Below, in pieces: positions 8,455 through 18,056 of a DNA stretch of 64,000 nt. The DNA comes from Lachancea dasiensis (taxonomy: Eukaryota; Ascomycota; Saccharomycetes; Saccharomycetales; Saccharomycetaceae): the NCBI GenBank assembly GCA_900074725.1, contig LT598456.1, positions 751,488 through 815,487 of the forward strand, given 5' to 3'. The notes under the pieces were generated by a model. That model made no database searches and was not told the origin of the DNA. It was given only the letters and a program-made list of their open reading frames with translations. The position numbers and the translations under genes were made by a program. Position 1 is the first letter of the stretch. Each line of letters begins with the position of its first letter.

Positions 8455-9471
8455 ATGGCCCAAAGTCCAGAGTATACCCATTGTGTCGAATGTTTGCGTA
8501 AGCTGGAATCGCAACTTCTGCTTGATCCCTTTTCCCCGGGCTCAGCCGCTCTGATCTCGGAATACGCAAGTATGGTGCGGTTGATGGTCGTATGCGTTAC
8601 GCAGCTGAACCGCGGGCTACAGCTAGCCTGGCAGCGTGGCAGTGACATAAAGATAACACGGGAACGGGGGCTAACGTTATCGGCGGACACTACGTCTCAG
8701 GTTGCCGAAATCATCAAAGCGGTGGATTTCATAAGCACGCTCCAGCGCAGATTTAAGGCCGCCCAGGGCCAAAAGCACGCTGAGTTCAGAGCGCATTTGA
8801 AAGAAATGCAATCGGAAGGGTGCGAGAACTACCGAAAGAAGGTGGCAGAGATGGCTGGCTCGAACACTACAACCAGAAAGGGAGACGACTCTGGGCGTGC
8901 GACCGCACAGCCCGAATCCAAAAAACACCAGCTCTTATCCACTAACAAGAAGATCACGTCCTCTCTGACACGCACAAACCATATGCTGCGCAGCTCCGTG
9001 CTGCGGAGCGAGCTGAACGTGAGTGAGCTTCAAGAACAGACGGCGTCGCTGCACAAGTTGAACGACCGCTTCGACTCTCTGTCCGGCGTGCTGACGGCCT
9101 CATCGCAGATCGTCAGGGTTATTCAGGATGCGTCGGGCCGGGAACGACGCCAGATCTACTCCGGCCTGGCATTCCTGGGGCTGTGTATCTCGTGGGTTCT
9201 ATGGAGGCGTGTCTTCAAGATGCCCGTCAAACTACTTCTGTGGGTGTGGTTCCGGTTTTTCCGCTCCATCTTGAGCTTCTTCGGCGCGGTGCCTACAGCT
9301 ACTGTTGGAATGGGCTTGGAGTCCACGGCGAAAATCACCGACGTTCTGGCCACTGCGACGGACTCACCTACGGCCGCATCTCACGTTCTCACACAGCCCA
9401 CCGAATCCATGCTGACCATCGTGGAGGATGCGGTGGATGAGGCGTTTTCGAGAATACGAGACGAATTGTGA
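8455..9471 (+). CDS. SEC20: ER t-SNARE Sec20 with an RDEL tail
   Basis: Sec20 is the ER membrane Qb-SNARE that receives COPI vesicles returning from the Golgi, together with Ufe1, Use1 and Tip20. The 338-residue product carries the family's SNARE-region block LLSTNKKITSSLTRT at about residues 157-171, then a coiled heptad region, and a membrane anchor at about 233-255 followed by a second hydrophobic stretch. The C-terminus is R-I-R-D-E-L. S. cerevisiae Sec20 ends in HDEL, so the luminal retrieval signal is kept in a different form. The start is the first ATG, at 8455. The gene leads into ITR1 as in the YDR498C-YDR497C pair. Confidence 0.9.
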   Translation: MAQSPEYTHCVECLRKLESQLLLDPFSPGSAALISEYASMVRLMVVCVTQLNRGLQLAWQRGSDIKITRERGLTLSADTTSQVAEIIKAVDFISTLQRRFKAAQGQKHAEFRAHLKEMQSEGCENYRKKVAEMAGSNTTTRKGDDSGRATAQPESKKHQLLSTNKKITSSLTRTNHMLRSSVLRSELNVSELQEQTASLHKLNDRFDSLSGVLTASSQIVRVIQDASGRERRQIYSGLAFLGLCISWVLWRRVFKMPVKLLLWVWFRFFRSILSFFGAVPTATVGMGLESTAKITDVLATATDSPTAASHVLTQPTESMLTIVEDAVDEAFSRIRDEL

Positions 9472-9918
9472 GAACGGACGGTGATCGAGCTGATCGGAAT
9501 TGGCCCCAGCAAGAGTTACAGAGGCCAAGACTTGATCACCTAAAGTTGGGACGCAAGTGTTGCAGACAGTGTCAAAGACACGAAAAAGCCAACTGGCGTT
9601 GTGCACAGGAGCTGCCACGGCTATTTGGCTCCACACAGCCCTCTTTCACACGCGGCGCAAGTCCCCTATGCGCTGGCTCTGCACGGCGCTGCCACTTCCA
9701 CAAGACGCCATTGGCCATCAATTGACCCTCGCCTTCCCCCAGAAACGCTTCTCCTGCGCGCGAGTGAGTTGCATGAGATCTACGCCGCACATCACCCGCC
9801 CACACTCCCCACGCCTTGCTGCCAGACTGGCCTGCCTCTCGGCGGAACGTGCTTTCCCTGCCAGCGCTGCGTCCTCTCGAAGAGCATTCGTACATAGGCA
9901 CAGCCCTCACCCAGCGAT

Positions 9919-9944
9919 CACGTGGCATCACGTGATACCACGTG
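9919..9944. promoter_or_regulatory. Three CACGTG boxes at 10-base spacing
   Basis: CACGTG occurs at 9919-9924, 9929-9934 and 9939-9944, exactly one helical turn apart. The middle copy is the full palindrome TCACGTGA. Basic helix-loop-helix factors bind this core (Cbf1, Pho4, Tye7; Ino2/Ino4 bind the related CATGTGAAAT). The array lies about 705 bases before the inositol transporter and 450 bases after SEC20. Confidence 0.6.
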
Positions 9945-10526
9945 GCCAAGAGATGTACTCGCCGCGAGTACGCGATATGCACGGTCGCCGAGTGTGCATA
10001 CTGCGCTGGTGCGGCCTCTTATGAGCAAACTCGTACACAGGGACATGCACCTTCGGCGGGCGTGCATGAACTGTCGTCTCATACGGAGTGCTCGTTCCGA
10101 AGCTTGTAGATTCGCTCAGAGCTTCTAACAGAGAGGTAAGCTTCATCAGTTGTTGATGGTAATTTGACGGCAGAGCTAGTTAAGTTTGGGAACTTTGACT
10201 GTTTGTTGACAGAGCTCATCCAAGCTACTTTCTTCAGTAGTGACCATCACCTCAAATTTGGAAACCCCACTCCGCGTGTGTGTGGCTTACAGCGGGATTT
10301 TGCACAGGGGCTCAAAAGGGAAAAATTTTTGTTGGGCCGACCGAAAAACCACGGAAGTTTCAAAGCACACATCCGATAATCTCATCGAGCAAAGGCCCAA
10401 CAAAGGACACGGTCATTGACGCTGGTGGATTATTTATCGAAAATTCCGAGTCCAGGCTACTTTTCACAGGGTACACGTCTTCAGAAAGCTAGGAGAAAGT
10501 TGCAGGACCAGAGCTTTATTTTTTGG

Positions 10527-10534
10527 TATAAAAG
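10527..10534 (+). promoter_or_regulatory. TATA box of ITR1
   Basis: TATAAAAG lies 115-122 bases upstream of the ITR1 start codon, a normal distance for a regulated yeast gene. Confidence 0.6.
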
Positions 10535-10648
10535 GGACGCGGAAAGCTGGAGAGAAGACCAGTTTACACCAGGGACAAAGGCCAATCAAGCCTGATTTAC
10601 AGTACACACGAGAAGTGACAGGCTTTTCTGCAGGACTACAGTGGTACC

Positions 10649-12412
10649 ATGCCTCAACACAGGTTTTCTGAGTACACCGCGGACGAGAAAGGTCTCGCCG
10701 CAACAACGGGTGCAGTTGGCCACGGCACTGGCGCTGGCGCTGGTAGTTTGGGTAAAAACAACTCCAACACCAATGTAGACTCAGACGCGGCGTCGGATCC
10801 GCTGTCGCGGATCCAGATCAAACCCGTCAACGACGAGGACGACACCTCGGTGATGATAACGTTCAACCAGGACGTTTCGTGGTTCATCGTGACGCTCACG
10901 TTTGTGGCCTCGATATCGGGGTTCATGTTTGGCTACGACACCGGTTACATCTCAAGCGCGCTGGTCTCCATCGGAACCGATCTTGACGGCCAAGAGCTTA
11001 CTTACGGCAACAAGGAGTTTATCACCGCTGCGACGTCGCTCGGCGCTCTCATCAGTGCCATCTTCGCAGGCACCTGTGCCGACATCTGGGGCCGCAAGCC
11101 TTGCATCATGTTTTCTAACCTTTTATTTGTCATTGGGGCCGTGCTCCAAGTGTGCGCACACTCGTTTTGGCAGATGGTGGCGGGCCGTCTGATCATGGGA
11201 TTCGGCGTAGGGATTGGCTCCTTGATCTCTCCTTTGTTCATTGGAGAAATCGCGCCTAAGATGATTCGCGGTCGTCTGGTGGTTATCAACTCTTTGTGCC
11301 TGACAGGAGGCCAATTAGTCGCCTACGGTTGTGGCGCTGGCCTGGACAAAGTTCACAACGGATGGCGGATCTTGGTGGGACTCTCTCTGATCCCTACTGT
11401 TATCCAGTTTGTGTGTTTTTGCTTCTTGCCGGACACTCCTCGTTTTTATGTCATGAAGGGCCAGCTCGAAAGAGCTGCCCAAGTCTTGGCCAAGAGCTAC
11501 AGCAATGCGCCTGCAGAACTGATCCAACAGAAGATCATTGAATTGAACACCCTCAACCGTGTCATTCCAGGAAAAAACGTTGGCGCTAGGGTTGTGAATA
11601 CGATCAAAGAGCTTCACTCCGTACCTTCTAATTTCAGAGCCCTGATTTTGGCTTGCGCTCTACAAGGTATCCAACAGTTTTGCGGCTGGAATTCTCTTCT
11701 GTACTTTTCCGGAACCATATTTGAAACTGTAGGGTTCACGAACTCCACTGCGGTGTCGATTGTCGTCGCGGGTACTAATTTTGTTTTCACGCTAGTAGCA
11801 TTTTTCGCTATTGACCGGATTGGACGGAGAGCTATCTTGTTGATTGGGCTGCCTGGTATGTGTGTGTCGCTTGTGGTCTGTGCTATTGCCTTCCACTTCA
11901 TGGATGTTCGTTTTGAAGGCGGTGGTAGTGCCGAGATCGCCAATGGTGGTTTCACAGCCTGGGGTATCGTGGTGATCCTTTCTATCATCATGTATGCCGC
12001 GTTCTACGCACTCGGAATCGGTACCGTGCCTTGGCAACAATCGGAACTGTTCCCCCAAGCCGTGCGTGGTGTTGGTACTTCCTACTCCACTGCCACCAAC
12101 TGGGCTGGTTGCCTGGTGATTGCGTCTACCTTTCTCACCATGTTGCAAAACATTACACCTACAGGCACATTCGCATTTTTCGCCGCGTTATCCTTCGTTT
12201 CCTTCCTTTTCATCTATTTCTGCTACCCCGAGCTGTCTGGTCTGGAGCTTGAAGAGGTTCAAATGATTCTCAAGGACGGCTTCAACATCAAGGCTTCTAA
12301 AAGACTGGCCAAGAAGCGCAAACAACAAGCGAATCAAATGGAATCTGCGCATGATGGAGAATTGAACGGTTACAACAAAAGTAAACCTTCCGATGAACTA
12401 ATGGAGTTGTGA
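10649..12412 (+). CDS. ITR1: myo-Inositol/H+ symporter (Itr1/Itr2 type)
   Basis: This 587-residue major-facilitator sugar porter brings myo-inositol in across the plasma membrane with protons. Twelve membrane segments can be followed from about residue 85. Sugar-porter marks include [15 protein letters not shown] in the first segment, the GRKPCIM loop, RLIMGFGVG and an R-G-R-L block near the fifth segment, [12 protein letters not shown] in the seventh, and [12 protein letters not shown] before the ninth. The usual PETKG motif is replaced by [12 protein letters not shown], as in the yeast Itr proteins. The hydrophilic N-terminal region is glycine-rich. The gene stands for the single ancestor of ITR1 and ITR2. 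Regulation by inositol is likely from the family but not proven here. Confidence 0.94.
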   Translation: MPQHRFSEYTADEKGLAATTGAVGHGTGAGAGSLGKNNSNTNVDSDAASDPLSRIQIKPVNDEDDTSVMITFNQDVSWFIVTLTFVASISGFMFGYDTGYISSALVSIGTDLDGQELTYGNKEFITAATSLGALISAIFAGTCADIWGRKPCIMFSNLLFVIGAVLQVCAHSFWQMVAGRLIMGFGVGIGSLISPLFIGEIAPKMIRGRLVVINSLCLTGGQLVAYGCGAGLDKVHNGWRILVGLSLIPTVIQFVCFCFLPDTPRFYVMKGQLERAAQVLAKSYSNAPAELIQQKIIELNTLNRVIPGKNVGARVVNTIKELHSVPSNFRALILACALQGIQQFCGWNSLLYFSGTIFETVGFTNSTAVSIVVAGTNFVFTLVAFFAIDRIGRRAILLIGLPGMCVSLVVCAIAFHFMDVRFEGGGSAEIANGGFTAWGIVVILSIIMYAAFYALGIGTVPWQQSELFPQAVRGVGTSYSTATNWAGCLVIASTFLTMLQNITPTGTFAFFAALSFVSFLFIYFCYPELSGLELEEVQMILKDGFNIKASKRLAKKRKQQANQMESAHDGELNGYNKSKPSDELMEL

Positions 12413-12490
12413 ACGAAGGACGCGGGGCTGCAAAAATGAATAGCTTTTATGAACATATTCGACAGTCACCTCTATCTAATACGAGGTGAG

Positions 12491-12568
12491 ATGGCTAAAA
12501 TAGATGGCTAAAATAGATGGCTAAAATAGATGGCTAAAATAGATGGCTAAAATAGATGGTTAAAAAGA
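12491..12568. repeat. 13-base minisatellite, six copies
   Basis: The unit ATGGCTAAAATAG starts at 12491, 12504, 12517, 12530, 12543 and 12556. The first five copies are the same, and the last is diverged (ATGGTTAAAAAG). It lies about 80 bases after the ITR1 stop, probably in the 3' untranslated region. Confidence 0.95.
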
Positions 12569-12763
12569 AGGCTACGATTAAAGGCATAACGGAAGTACTC
12601 GCCTCTGTAATCTCACGATAGGAATTATTACTCATAGAAAGCAACTTAAGTTTTGTGTTATAGAATACGCATATATAATGAGCCTGTCAAAGAGGACTTT
12701 GCTTTGATTTCGTGTGATCTGAATTGTTTTCATGTCACTGTCACTAGCCTTTTTTCAGATGTT

Positions 12764-12790
12764 AAAAAATTTTAGTCGATGCGATGAGCT
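12764..12790 (+). promoter_or_regulatory. RRPE and PAC elements before PUF6
   Basis: AAAAAATTTT at 12764-12773 fits the RRPE element bound by Stb3, and GCGATGAGCT at 12781-12790 is a full match to the PAC element bound by Dot6/Tod6. The pair is the hallmark of yeast ribosome-biogenesis promoters and lies 50-78 bases before the PUF6 start. Confidence 0.75.
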
Positions 12791-12841
12791 ACCAATTCCA
12801 AAAACCCTGCAACAAACATCTCGGAGCGTTTATCATCGATA

Positions 12842-14869
12842 ATGGCCCCACTTACTGCTAAGAAGAACGGTAAAAAGCATGCGCTGAATGCGAAAGACAG
12901 TAAGGTTTCCAAAAAGGCCAAAGCCACTCCTGTTGAACCATCTTCTGAGGAGGAAATTCCTTCCTCATCGGAAGATGAGAATGTGCTGGATGGAGCCCTT
13001 TCCAGCGACGGCTCCGAAAGCGAAGACGAGCTTGACCAAAGCTCCGAACAGGATGAAGTAGACAGTGAATCTGATGGCGATCAGGACGAGTTAGATGAAT
13101 CCGACGAGAGCGACGATGAGCAAGATGAAGTGGACGGTAGTGGGGATGAACCAGGTGAAACTAGCAAAGAAGGTGCTAGCACTAACGGTCCAGGCCAACA
13201 TGCAGAGCAGAGGAAGCTGCTCAAGGAACGTAAGATGCAGAGAAAATCGGGCGCTGAAGTCCAACAAATCAAATCGCTTTGGGAGAGATTGCGTGTGAAC
13301 AACCCACCACCACCAAAAGAAGTACGTGACAAGCTGGCAAACGAAGTATGGGAGCTATCCAAGGATTGCATCAGTGACCTCGTGATGAAGCATGATGCCT
13401 CGCGTGTTGTGCAAACTCTAGTGAAGTACTCTTCCAAGGAACGCCGCGACCAAGTCGTCAATGCTTTGAAAGGAAAATACTACGTCCTAGCCACCTCCTC
13501 CTACGGTAAATACCTTCTAATCAAGCTGCTCCACTATGGATCTAAACAGTCGAGACAAGTTATCATTGATGAGCTTCACGGATCTCTAAGAAAGCTTATG
13601 AGACATCGTGAAGGTGCCTACGTTGTGGAAGATTTGTACGTACTTTACGCTAGCCATGATCAAAGGCAGCAAATGATCCGTGAGTTTTGGGGTGCAGAGT
13701 ACGCTGTGTTCAGAGATGCCCATAAAGACCTAACTCTAGAACAAGTGTGCGAAACTAGCGCGGAAAAGAAGAACATTATCTCGAAGAATTTGATTGGAAC
13801 GATCAGTGCCTCCGTGGAGAAAGGCTCGTCAGGGTTCCAGATTCTGCATGCGGCAATGCGCGAGTATGTGAAGATTGCTTCGGACAAGGAGATTTCAGAA
13901 TTTATCGAGGTTCTTGAAGACAAGTACGCTGAACTTGTGCACACACCAGAGGGTGCTGAAGTCGCCTGTACCCTAATAGCTAAGGCCACAGCCAAGGAAA
14001 GAAAGACAATTATAAAGAATCTAAAGGACCATGCCGATAACCTAATCAGAAACGAATACGGTAACACCGTGTTCACTACAGCTTTAATTTGCGTTGACGA
14101 CACCGTAATGATGTTCAAATCCTTTGGGCCCGCTGTGAAGGACAACCTACATAACATTGTTGTCGACAAATTTGGCAGAAGGCCATTTTTGTACATAATC
14201 TTGGGGCTCGACGGCAAGTACTTCTCGCCACTCGTGAAGAAAGAGATTCAGAAGTATGTCGAGCTCTCTAAGAATACATCCAAGAAGCCATTCGAGCAAA
14301 GGAGGAAAGAACTGTTGGGTAAGTTCGCTCCTTTGTATCTCAGCACTATTGTTAAAAGTTATGACAGTATTTTGGAGGAGACTCTCGGATGTCAGTTTGT
14401 GAATGAGGTTCTTGTAAATGACGAACTGTATGAACAGCTCAGCGAGAAGGACAAGCAGACTCACCAAGAAATTGTCGACACGATTGTAACTTATTTCAAG
14501 GGCGACATTTCTGAAGAATCCCATCCTATTCACAGACCATTTTCTGTGAGATTGCTGAAATCCTTGATCCAAGGTGGTAAGTGGAATGCAAAAGAAAAAA
14601 CAGTAGAGCCTCTACAGAGCGTCAAAGGCCTCGGACCGGACTTTGCGCAGAAGTTCTATGAAGATATCATAGACGAGACCAACCTGCTCGACTGGATAAA
14701 TAACGCGGACAGCTCCTTTACCATAGTGGCCCTATACGAAGCTCTGTCTAACGTGGGGAACAAAAAGTTCACCAAAGATTTGAAAAAGGTTTCCAAAAAG
14801 ATTGACCGGGACAATACTGCTAATAAAGGTGCTCTATTGTTGAGGAAACTGATGGATGCTAAGAAATAA
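12842..14869 (+). CDS. PUF6: Pumilio-like protein Puf6
   Basis: The product has 675 residues (S. cerevisiae Puf6 has 656). Puf6 works in 60S ribosome biogenesis in the nucleolus and represses ASH1 mRNA translation during its transport to the bud. The basic start (AKKNGKKHALNAKDSKVSKKAK) is a likely nuclear signal. A strongly acidic Asp/Glu/Ser stretch follows at about 33-115, then the Puf/CPL repeat region from about 170 to 640, with recurring helices such as DASRVVQTLVKYSSKERRDQ, SSYGKYLLIKLLHYG and HREGAYVVEDLY. PAC and RRPE sites in the promoter fit a ribosome-biogenesis role. Its position between ITR1 and VPS3 matches YDR496C. Confidence 0.95.
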   Translation: MAPLTAKKNGKKHALNAKDSKVSKKAKATPVEPSSEEEIPSSSEDENVLDGALSSDGSESEDELDQSSEQDEVDSESDGDQDELDESDESDDEQDEVDGSGDEPGETSKEGASTNGPGQHAEQRKLLKERKMQRKSGAEVQQIKSLWERLRVNNPPPPKEVRDKLANEVWELSKDCISDLVMKHDASRVVQTLVKYSSKERRDQVVNALKGKYYVLATSSYGKYLLIKLLHYGSKQSRQVIIDELHGSLRKLMRHREGAYVVEDLYVLYASHDQRQQMIREFWGAEYAVFRDAHKDLTLEQVCETSAEKKNIISKNLIGTISASVEKGSSGFQILHAAMREYVKIASDKEISEFIEVLEDKYAELVHTPEGAEVACTLIAKATAKERKTIIKNLKDHADNLIRNEYGNTVFTTALICVDDTVMMFKSFGPAVKDNLHNIVVDKFGRRPFLYIILGLDGKYFSPLVKKEIQKYVELSKNTSKKPFEQRRKELLGKFAPLYLSTIVKSYDSILEETLGCQFVNEVLVNDELYEQLSEKDKQTHQEIVDTIVTYFKGDISEESHPIHRPFSVRLLKSLIQGGKWNAKEKTVEPLQSVKGLGPDFAQKFYEDIIDETNLLDWINNADSSFTIVALYEALSNVGNKKFTKDLKKVSKKIDRDNTANKGALLLRKLMDAKK

Positions 14870-15207
14870 GAACTCTCATTGCTGGAGGTAGTTGATCCTT
14901 GTACATTATATACATATTAAGCATATCAATTTTTTTTTTTGGTGACATTTCATACTTCTCACAATGCGTTTCAGGGCGAGTATCAGTAAGTTGGGACAGT
15001 CTCATTCACACTTGAAGGCCATTGATAGTACGCCTACAACCGCCCAAAACCTTCAGCCTCAGTAAAACGCTTCTTCTCCCGAAGATGTGACAATCATATA
15101 GCACGAAAATAGACTTCACTAAGTTTCAGACGTGTGTCTACGATACCGGGACCTTTAGCGAGATCTTGGCTCTGGGTCATATTTCAAAGTCAACCACTTG
15201 AAGTGTT
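14870..15207. other. Spacer PUF6-VPS3
   Basis: It contains an AT-rich tract with a run of ten T at about 14931-14940, and otherwise ordinary promoter sequence. I see no gene. Confidence 0.4.
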
Positions 15208-18000
15208 ATGAGCAATGAAGGACGTCCTGATCAAATTCGCGATGAGGACGCCGAAGAACAGGTAGCTGGCGAAGAAAAGCCAGAAAACTCTTCTGAGCTT
15301 CAATCCTCCAACTTGGCTCCAAACCTTGATATGAACAGAGTTGAGAATTCGCCCGGACCCTTAACTCCACATGTTCTGATTCAATGGTTGCCGAAAGAGC
15401 TTGTTTTCACTAGCTTTGACGCCTTCGACAGTAATCTATATCTAGGAACCGACCAAGGAGACCTGCTGCATTATTTTGAGATGGAACCCGGGAATTACAT
15501 GTTAGTGTCGCAAACTAAAGTAGATGGTGAAAAAAACGACACTGTGGAAAGTATTAAAGCTCTCTCTCTTATTGAAATTGCTATAGTTCAATGCCCTGGA
15601 ACATTGCATTTCTTTCTGCTGCCTGAATTTGCCCCTGTTCCCAACATGGAGAGTGTACGAGGTGTAAGCGATTTTGAAATCTTGAGGTACTCTTCAACTA
15701 CAAACTCTTACAAAGTCCGATTATTCAGTTCAGAAGGCGTCAGAAATGCTAGCATATCAAGTAAAAAAGTGTCTGTGTCTGACTTTGTCTATTCGGGGCC
15801 GGTAAAAAGAGCCAGAACGCATCATAAATCCATGATGGCATCTGATGGTACTAATTACCAGCTCATAGACTTAAAAACGGGGAGTGAGTTGCCGCTTTTT
15901 CACGTAAGCGAGACAACTGCGAATTTGAAACCGGTAATTGCATCGTATAGAGAAGGCGAGTTTCTTTTGGCTTGCGGAAGCTCGGCAGATGAAGGTGCTA
16001 TGGGGCTGGTTGTGAATTGCCAGGGAGATATAACACAAGGAACAGTTGCATTCGAAAAATTCCCGCTGGACATAGTAGTAGACTTACCTTTTATTATTGT
16101 TAACAATGGCACATATGGAATTCCCATATATCGAATTGAACACAATAGTGAACCGAAAATGGAGCAGAGATTTTGGAGTAGCGAGGGTGCTATGCTCCGT
16201 TTAGTTAAATGCAGCCGTTCTTTTCCCATCAAAAATTCTGCGCAGCAATCTCAAATACTTGAGATGCTTAGACTTGTACCTCTATCATCAGGTAACCATC
16301 AGTTCAGAATTGACCAGGAGCGCAATTTTATCCTCAGCGAGTATGAGGAAGTGACGTCCTTGGTATTATTTTCAGCCGCAGGAATCTACCTATTAAGCAA
16401 GCAATCAGCCATTTTACAGTTTCCGGACTATAGTGAAACGACAATGGAAAATATTGGCGCGTTTCTGGAAGCTATTCAGGAATCTGGTCATTTCAGCAAG
16501 TTTCAGAGGCTTGAAGTCGAATTTCTTCAAATTTTGCATCTTCTTCTTAGGACCTTACATTCTCCTGTGATTGATGATAACGTTGTCTCTCAATGGTGTA
16601 CCCATTCTTCTGAAGTTGACGTTCGTATCTTCCTGCACTTGTGCGATATCAAGATCTTCGGCGATCCTTGGATTCCTAACGGTCTTGCAGGATTTATAGC
16701 CGAGACTAGACTGCTGAAGCTGAAAAACAATTTTACAAATTATTTAGAGCTCATGGGTCGCTTTCGGTCTAAGCTCCGAGACCAAAATTTTGACGGTCTA
16801 AAAGATAGAGACAATATATTTCGAAGTATTGATGTTGCTGTTGTTCAATATTGTGTGGAAAGTGATGCGCGTGTGGATATAGGTGGATGCGAACAATCCA
16901 GCTATTCAGATATGCTCCTGGCACTCAGGACCAAGGAAAAGAGATATGAGTCAGTTATCTATGATATTTGCTACCGCTTAGAAGATTATATCGAATGTCT
17001 CAAAATTCTTAGGGAGCAAGGTTCCTATCTCAAGATGAGTAAATTCATATTAGATAACTTAAGCAGGCTAGAACACTGTGATGGTTACAAAGAAGAAGAC
17101 CTATTGGCGGATATCATATTTTTGACAGAAATGTCCTCGTCATCAGCGAAGTGGGACGAGGTGAAAGAAGACATTAAGAAGATTTTAAAGGAGACTGGGC
17201 TTGATGTCAAGGATCTAGTTGCAGTGAGTGAGAGTAGCGCCACAAAGGTTAATCTTCTTGAGCACTTAGGGACTAGTGATATCGATGACAAGCAATTCAT
17301 GATAGAGAATTATCTCTCAAGTATAAAAAACCTTATGGAGGTTGAAAACCTTTGGGATTTTTTTGCTCAAATTTCCAGCACGTATACACAAGACCTCGAC
17401 TACTTGAAGCCATCTCTGAAAACATACCTGGAGATAAAAATAAAAGAAAATCCTAACTGCAACAATTTGCAAGCAGTTTGTGAGAAGCTAAGAACCTTGG
17501 TGTATGAAGGGGAGAATGAACTGGTTTTTGCAGCCGTACTGAAAAAAATTGAGACATTCGATATAGCACAATTACTGTCATTGTATCTTGTCAGAGACGT
17601 CGATAAGCTCACGGTGTTTGGAGATAATGTGCTAGAAAGGTCAATGGATTTCAATGACTTCGAAACTATCAATGAAATCGTGAATGAGAAGGAAGTAGCT
17701 CGAATTTTGAAGTATTACTTGGGGCTAAAGTCAAAAAGGGATTCCCTTAAATTGTCTGAAGCTCTTTTGACAAAACACTTGAGCACAATAAAGTCAAATG
17801 AGCAACTGCTCGAAATTATGGACTTAATTCCATCTGATTACGAGATAGTCACCATAATCCATGCGTTAACTCCTTTGCTGGCAAGATTTGACAATATTTG
17901 TGCGCAGCAAGACTTGCACAAGGCTCTTCTGAAGCAAGAGATTCGCAAAATTACGAGGGTGCTCGAAGGAGTAGGTATACAGGACAATTTACAGGAATGA
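15208..18000 (+). CDS. VPS3: CORVET subunit Vps3
   Basis: The product has 930 residues, against about 1011 in S. cerevisiae. Vps3 is the Rab5/Vps21-binding subunit of the CORVET tethering complex on early endosomes, the counterpart of Vps39 in HOPS. The N-terminal third has the scattered hydrophobic strands of a CNH-type beta-propeller (for example LYLGTDQGDLLHYF at about 76-89). The rest is alpha-helical, as in the family's solenoid. No short catalytic motif exists, so the call rests on overall shape and on position: PUF6, this gene, then RSM28 on the other strand, as in YDR496C-YDR495C-YDR494W. Confidence 0.85.
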   Translation: MSNEGRPDQIRDEDAEEQVAGEEKPENSSELQSSNLAPNLDMNRVENSPGPLTPHVLIQWLPKELVFTSFDAFDSNLYLGTDQGDLLHYFEMEPGNYMLVSQTKVDGEKNDTVESIKALSLIEIAIVQCPGTLHFFLLPEFAPVPNMESVRGVSDFEILRYSSTTNSYKVRLFSSEGVRNASISSKKVSVSDFVYSGPVKRARTHHKSMMASDGTNYQLIDLKTGSELPLFHVSETTANLKPVIASYREGEFLLACGSSADEGAMGLVVNCQGDITQGTVAFEKFPLDIVVDLPFIIVNNGTYGIPIYRIEHNSEPKMEQRFWSSEGAMLRLVKCSRSFPIKNSAQQSQILEMLRLVPLSSGNHQFRIDQERNFILSEYEEVTSLVLFSAAGIYLLSKQSAILQFPDYSETTMENIGAFLEAIQESGHFSKFQRLEVEFLQILHLLLRTLHSPVIDDNVVSQWCTHSSEVDVRIFLHLCDIKIFGDPWIPNGLAGFIAETRLLKLKNNFTNYLELMGRFRSKLRDQNFDGLKDRDNIFRSIDVAVVQYCVESDARVDIGGCEQSSYSDMLLALRTKEKRYESVIYDICYRLEDYIECLKILREQGSYLKMSKFILDNLSRLEHCDGYKEEDLLADIIFLTEMSSSSAKWDEVKEDIKKILKETGLDVKDLVAVSESSATKVNLLEHLGTSDIDDKQFMIENYLSSIKNLMEVENLWDFFAQISSTYTQDLDYLKPSLKTYLEIKIKENPNCNNLQAVCEKLRTLVYEGENELVFAAVLKKIETFDIAQLLSLYLVRDVDKLTVFGDNVLERSMDFNDFETINEIVNEKEVARILKYYLGLKSKRDSLKLSEALLTKHLSTIKSNEQLLEIMDLIPSDYEIVTIIHALTPLLARFDNICAQQDLHKALLKQEIRKITRVLEGVGIQDNLQE

Positions 18001-18056
18001 ATTATATAGTTTTTGCATTTACAGATTTCATACTCACACGCTCACGGTGACTTAAT

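Larger units (their letters stand above)
9472..10648. other. Long spacer SEC20-ITR1
   Basis: The first half (about 9600-9950) is GC-rich and carries overlapping open frames of 136 and 155 codons on opposite strands. Neither resembles a known protein, and I do not call them. Three phased CACGTG boxes lie at 9919-9944, and a TATA box at 10527-10534 lies near ITR1. I recognise no RNA gene. Confidence 0.45.
12413..12841. other. Spacer ITR1-PUF6 with minisatellite and ribosome-biogenesis promoter
   Basis: It holds the 3' end of the ITR1 transcript with a 13-base tandem repeat, then the PUF6 promoter with RRPE and PAC elements (both listed separately). Confidence 0.6.

Noticed and set aside
9919-9944. 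Point centromere (CDEI-like TCACGTGA)
   Set aside because: No AT-rich CDEII and no CDEIII follow. The CDEIII-like TTTCCGAAA near 39968 likewise has no AT-rich partner or CDEI.
9557-10024. Open frames of 155 codons (plus) and 136 codons (minus, 9572-9982) in the SEC20-ITR1 spacer
   Set aside because: They overlap on opposite strands in GC-rich DNA, resemble no protein, and have no support from gene order.
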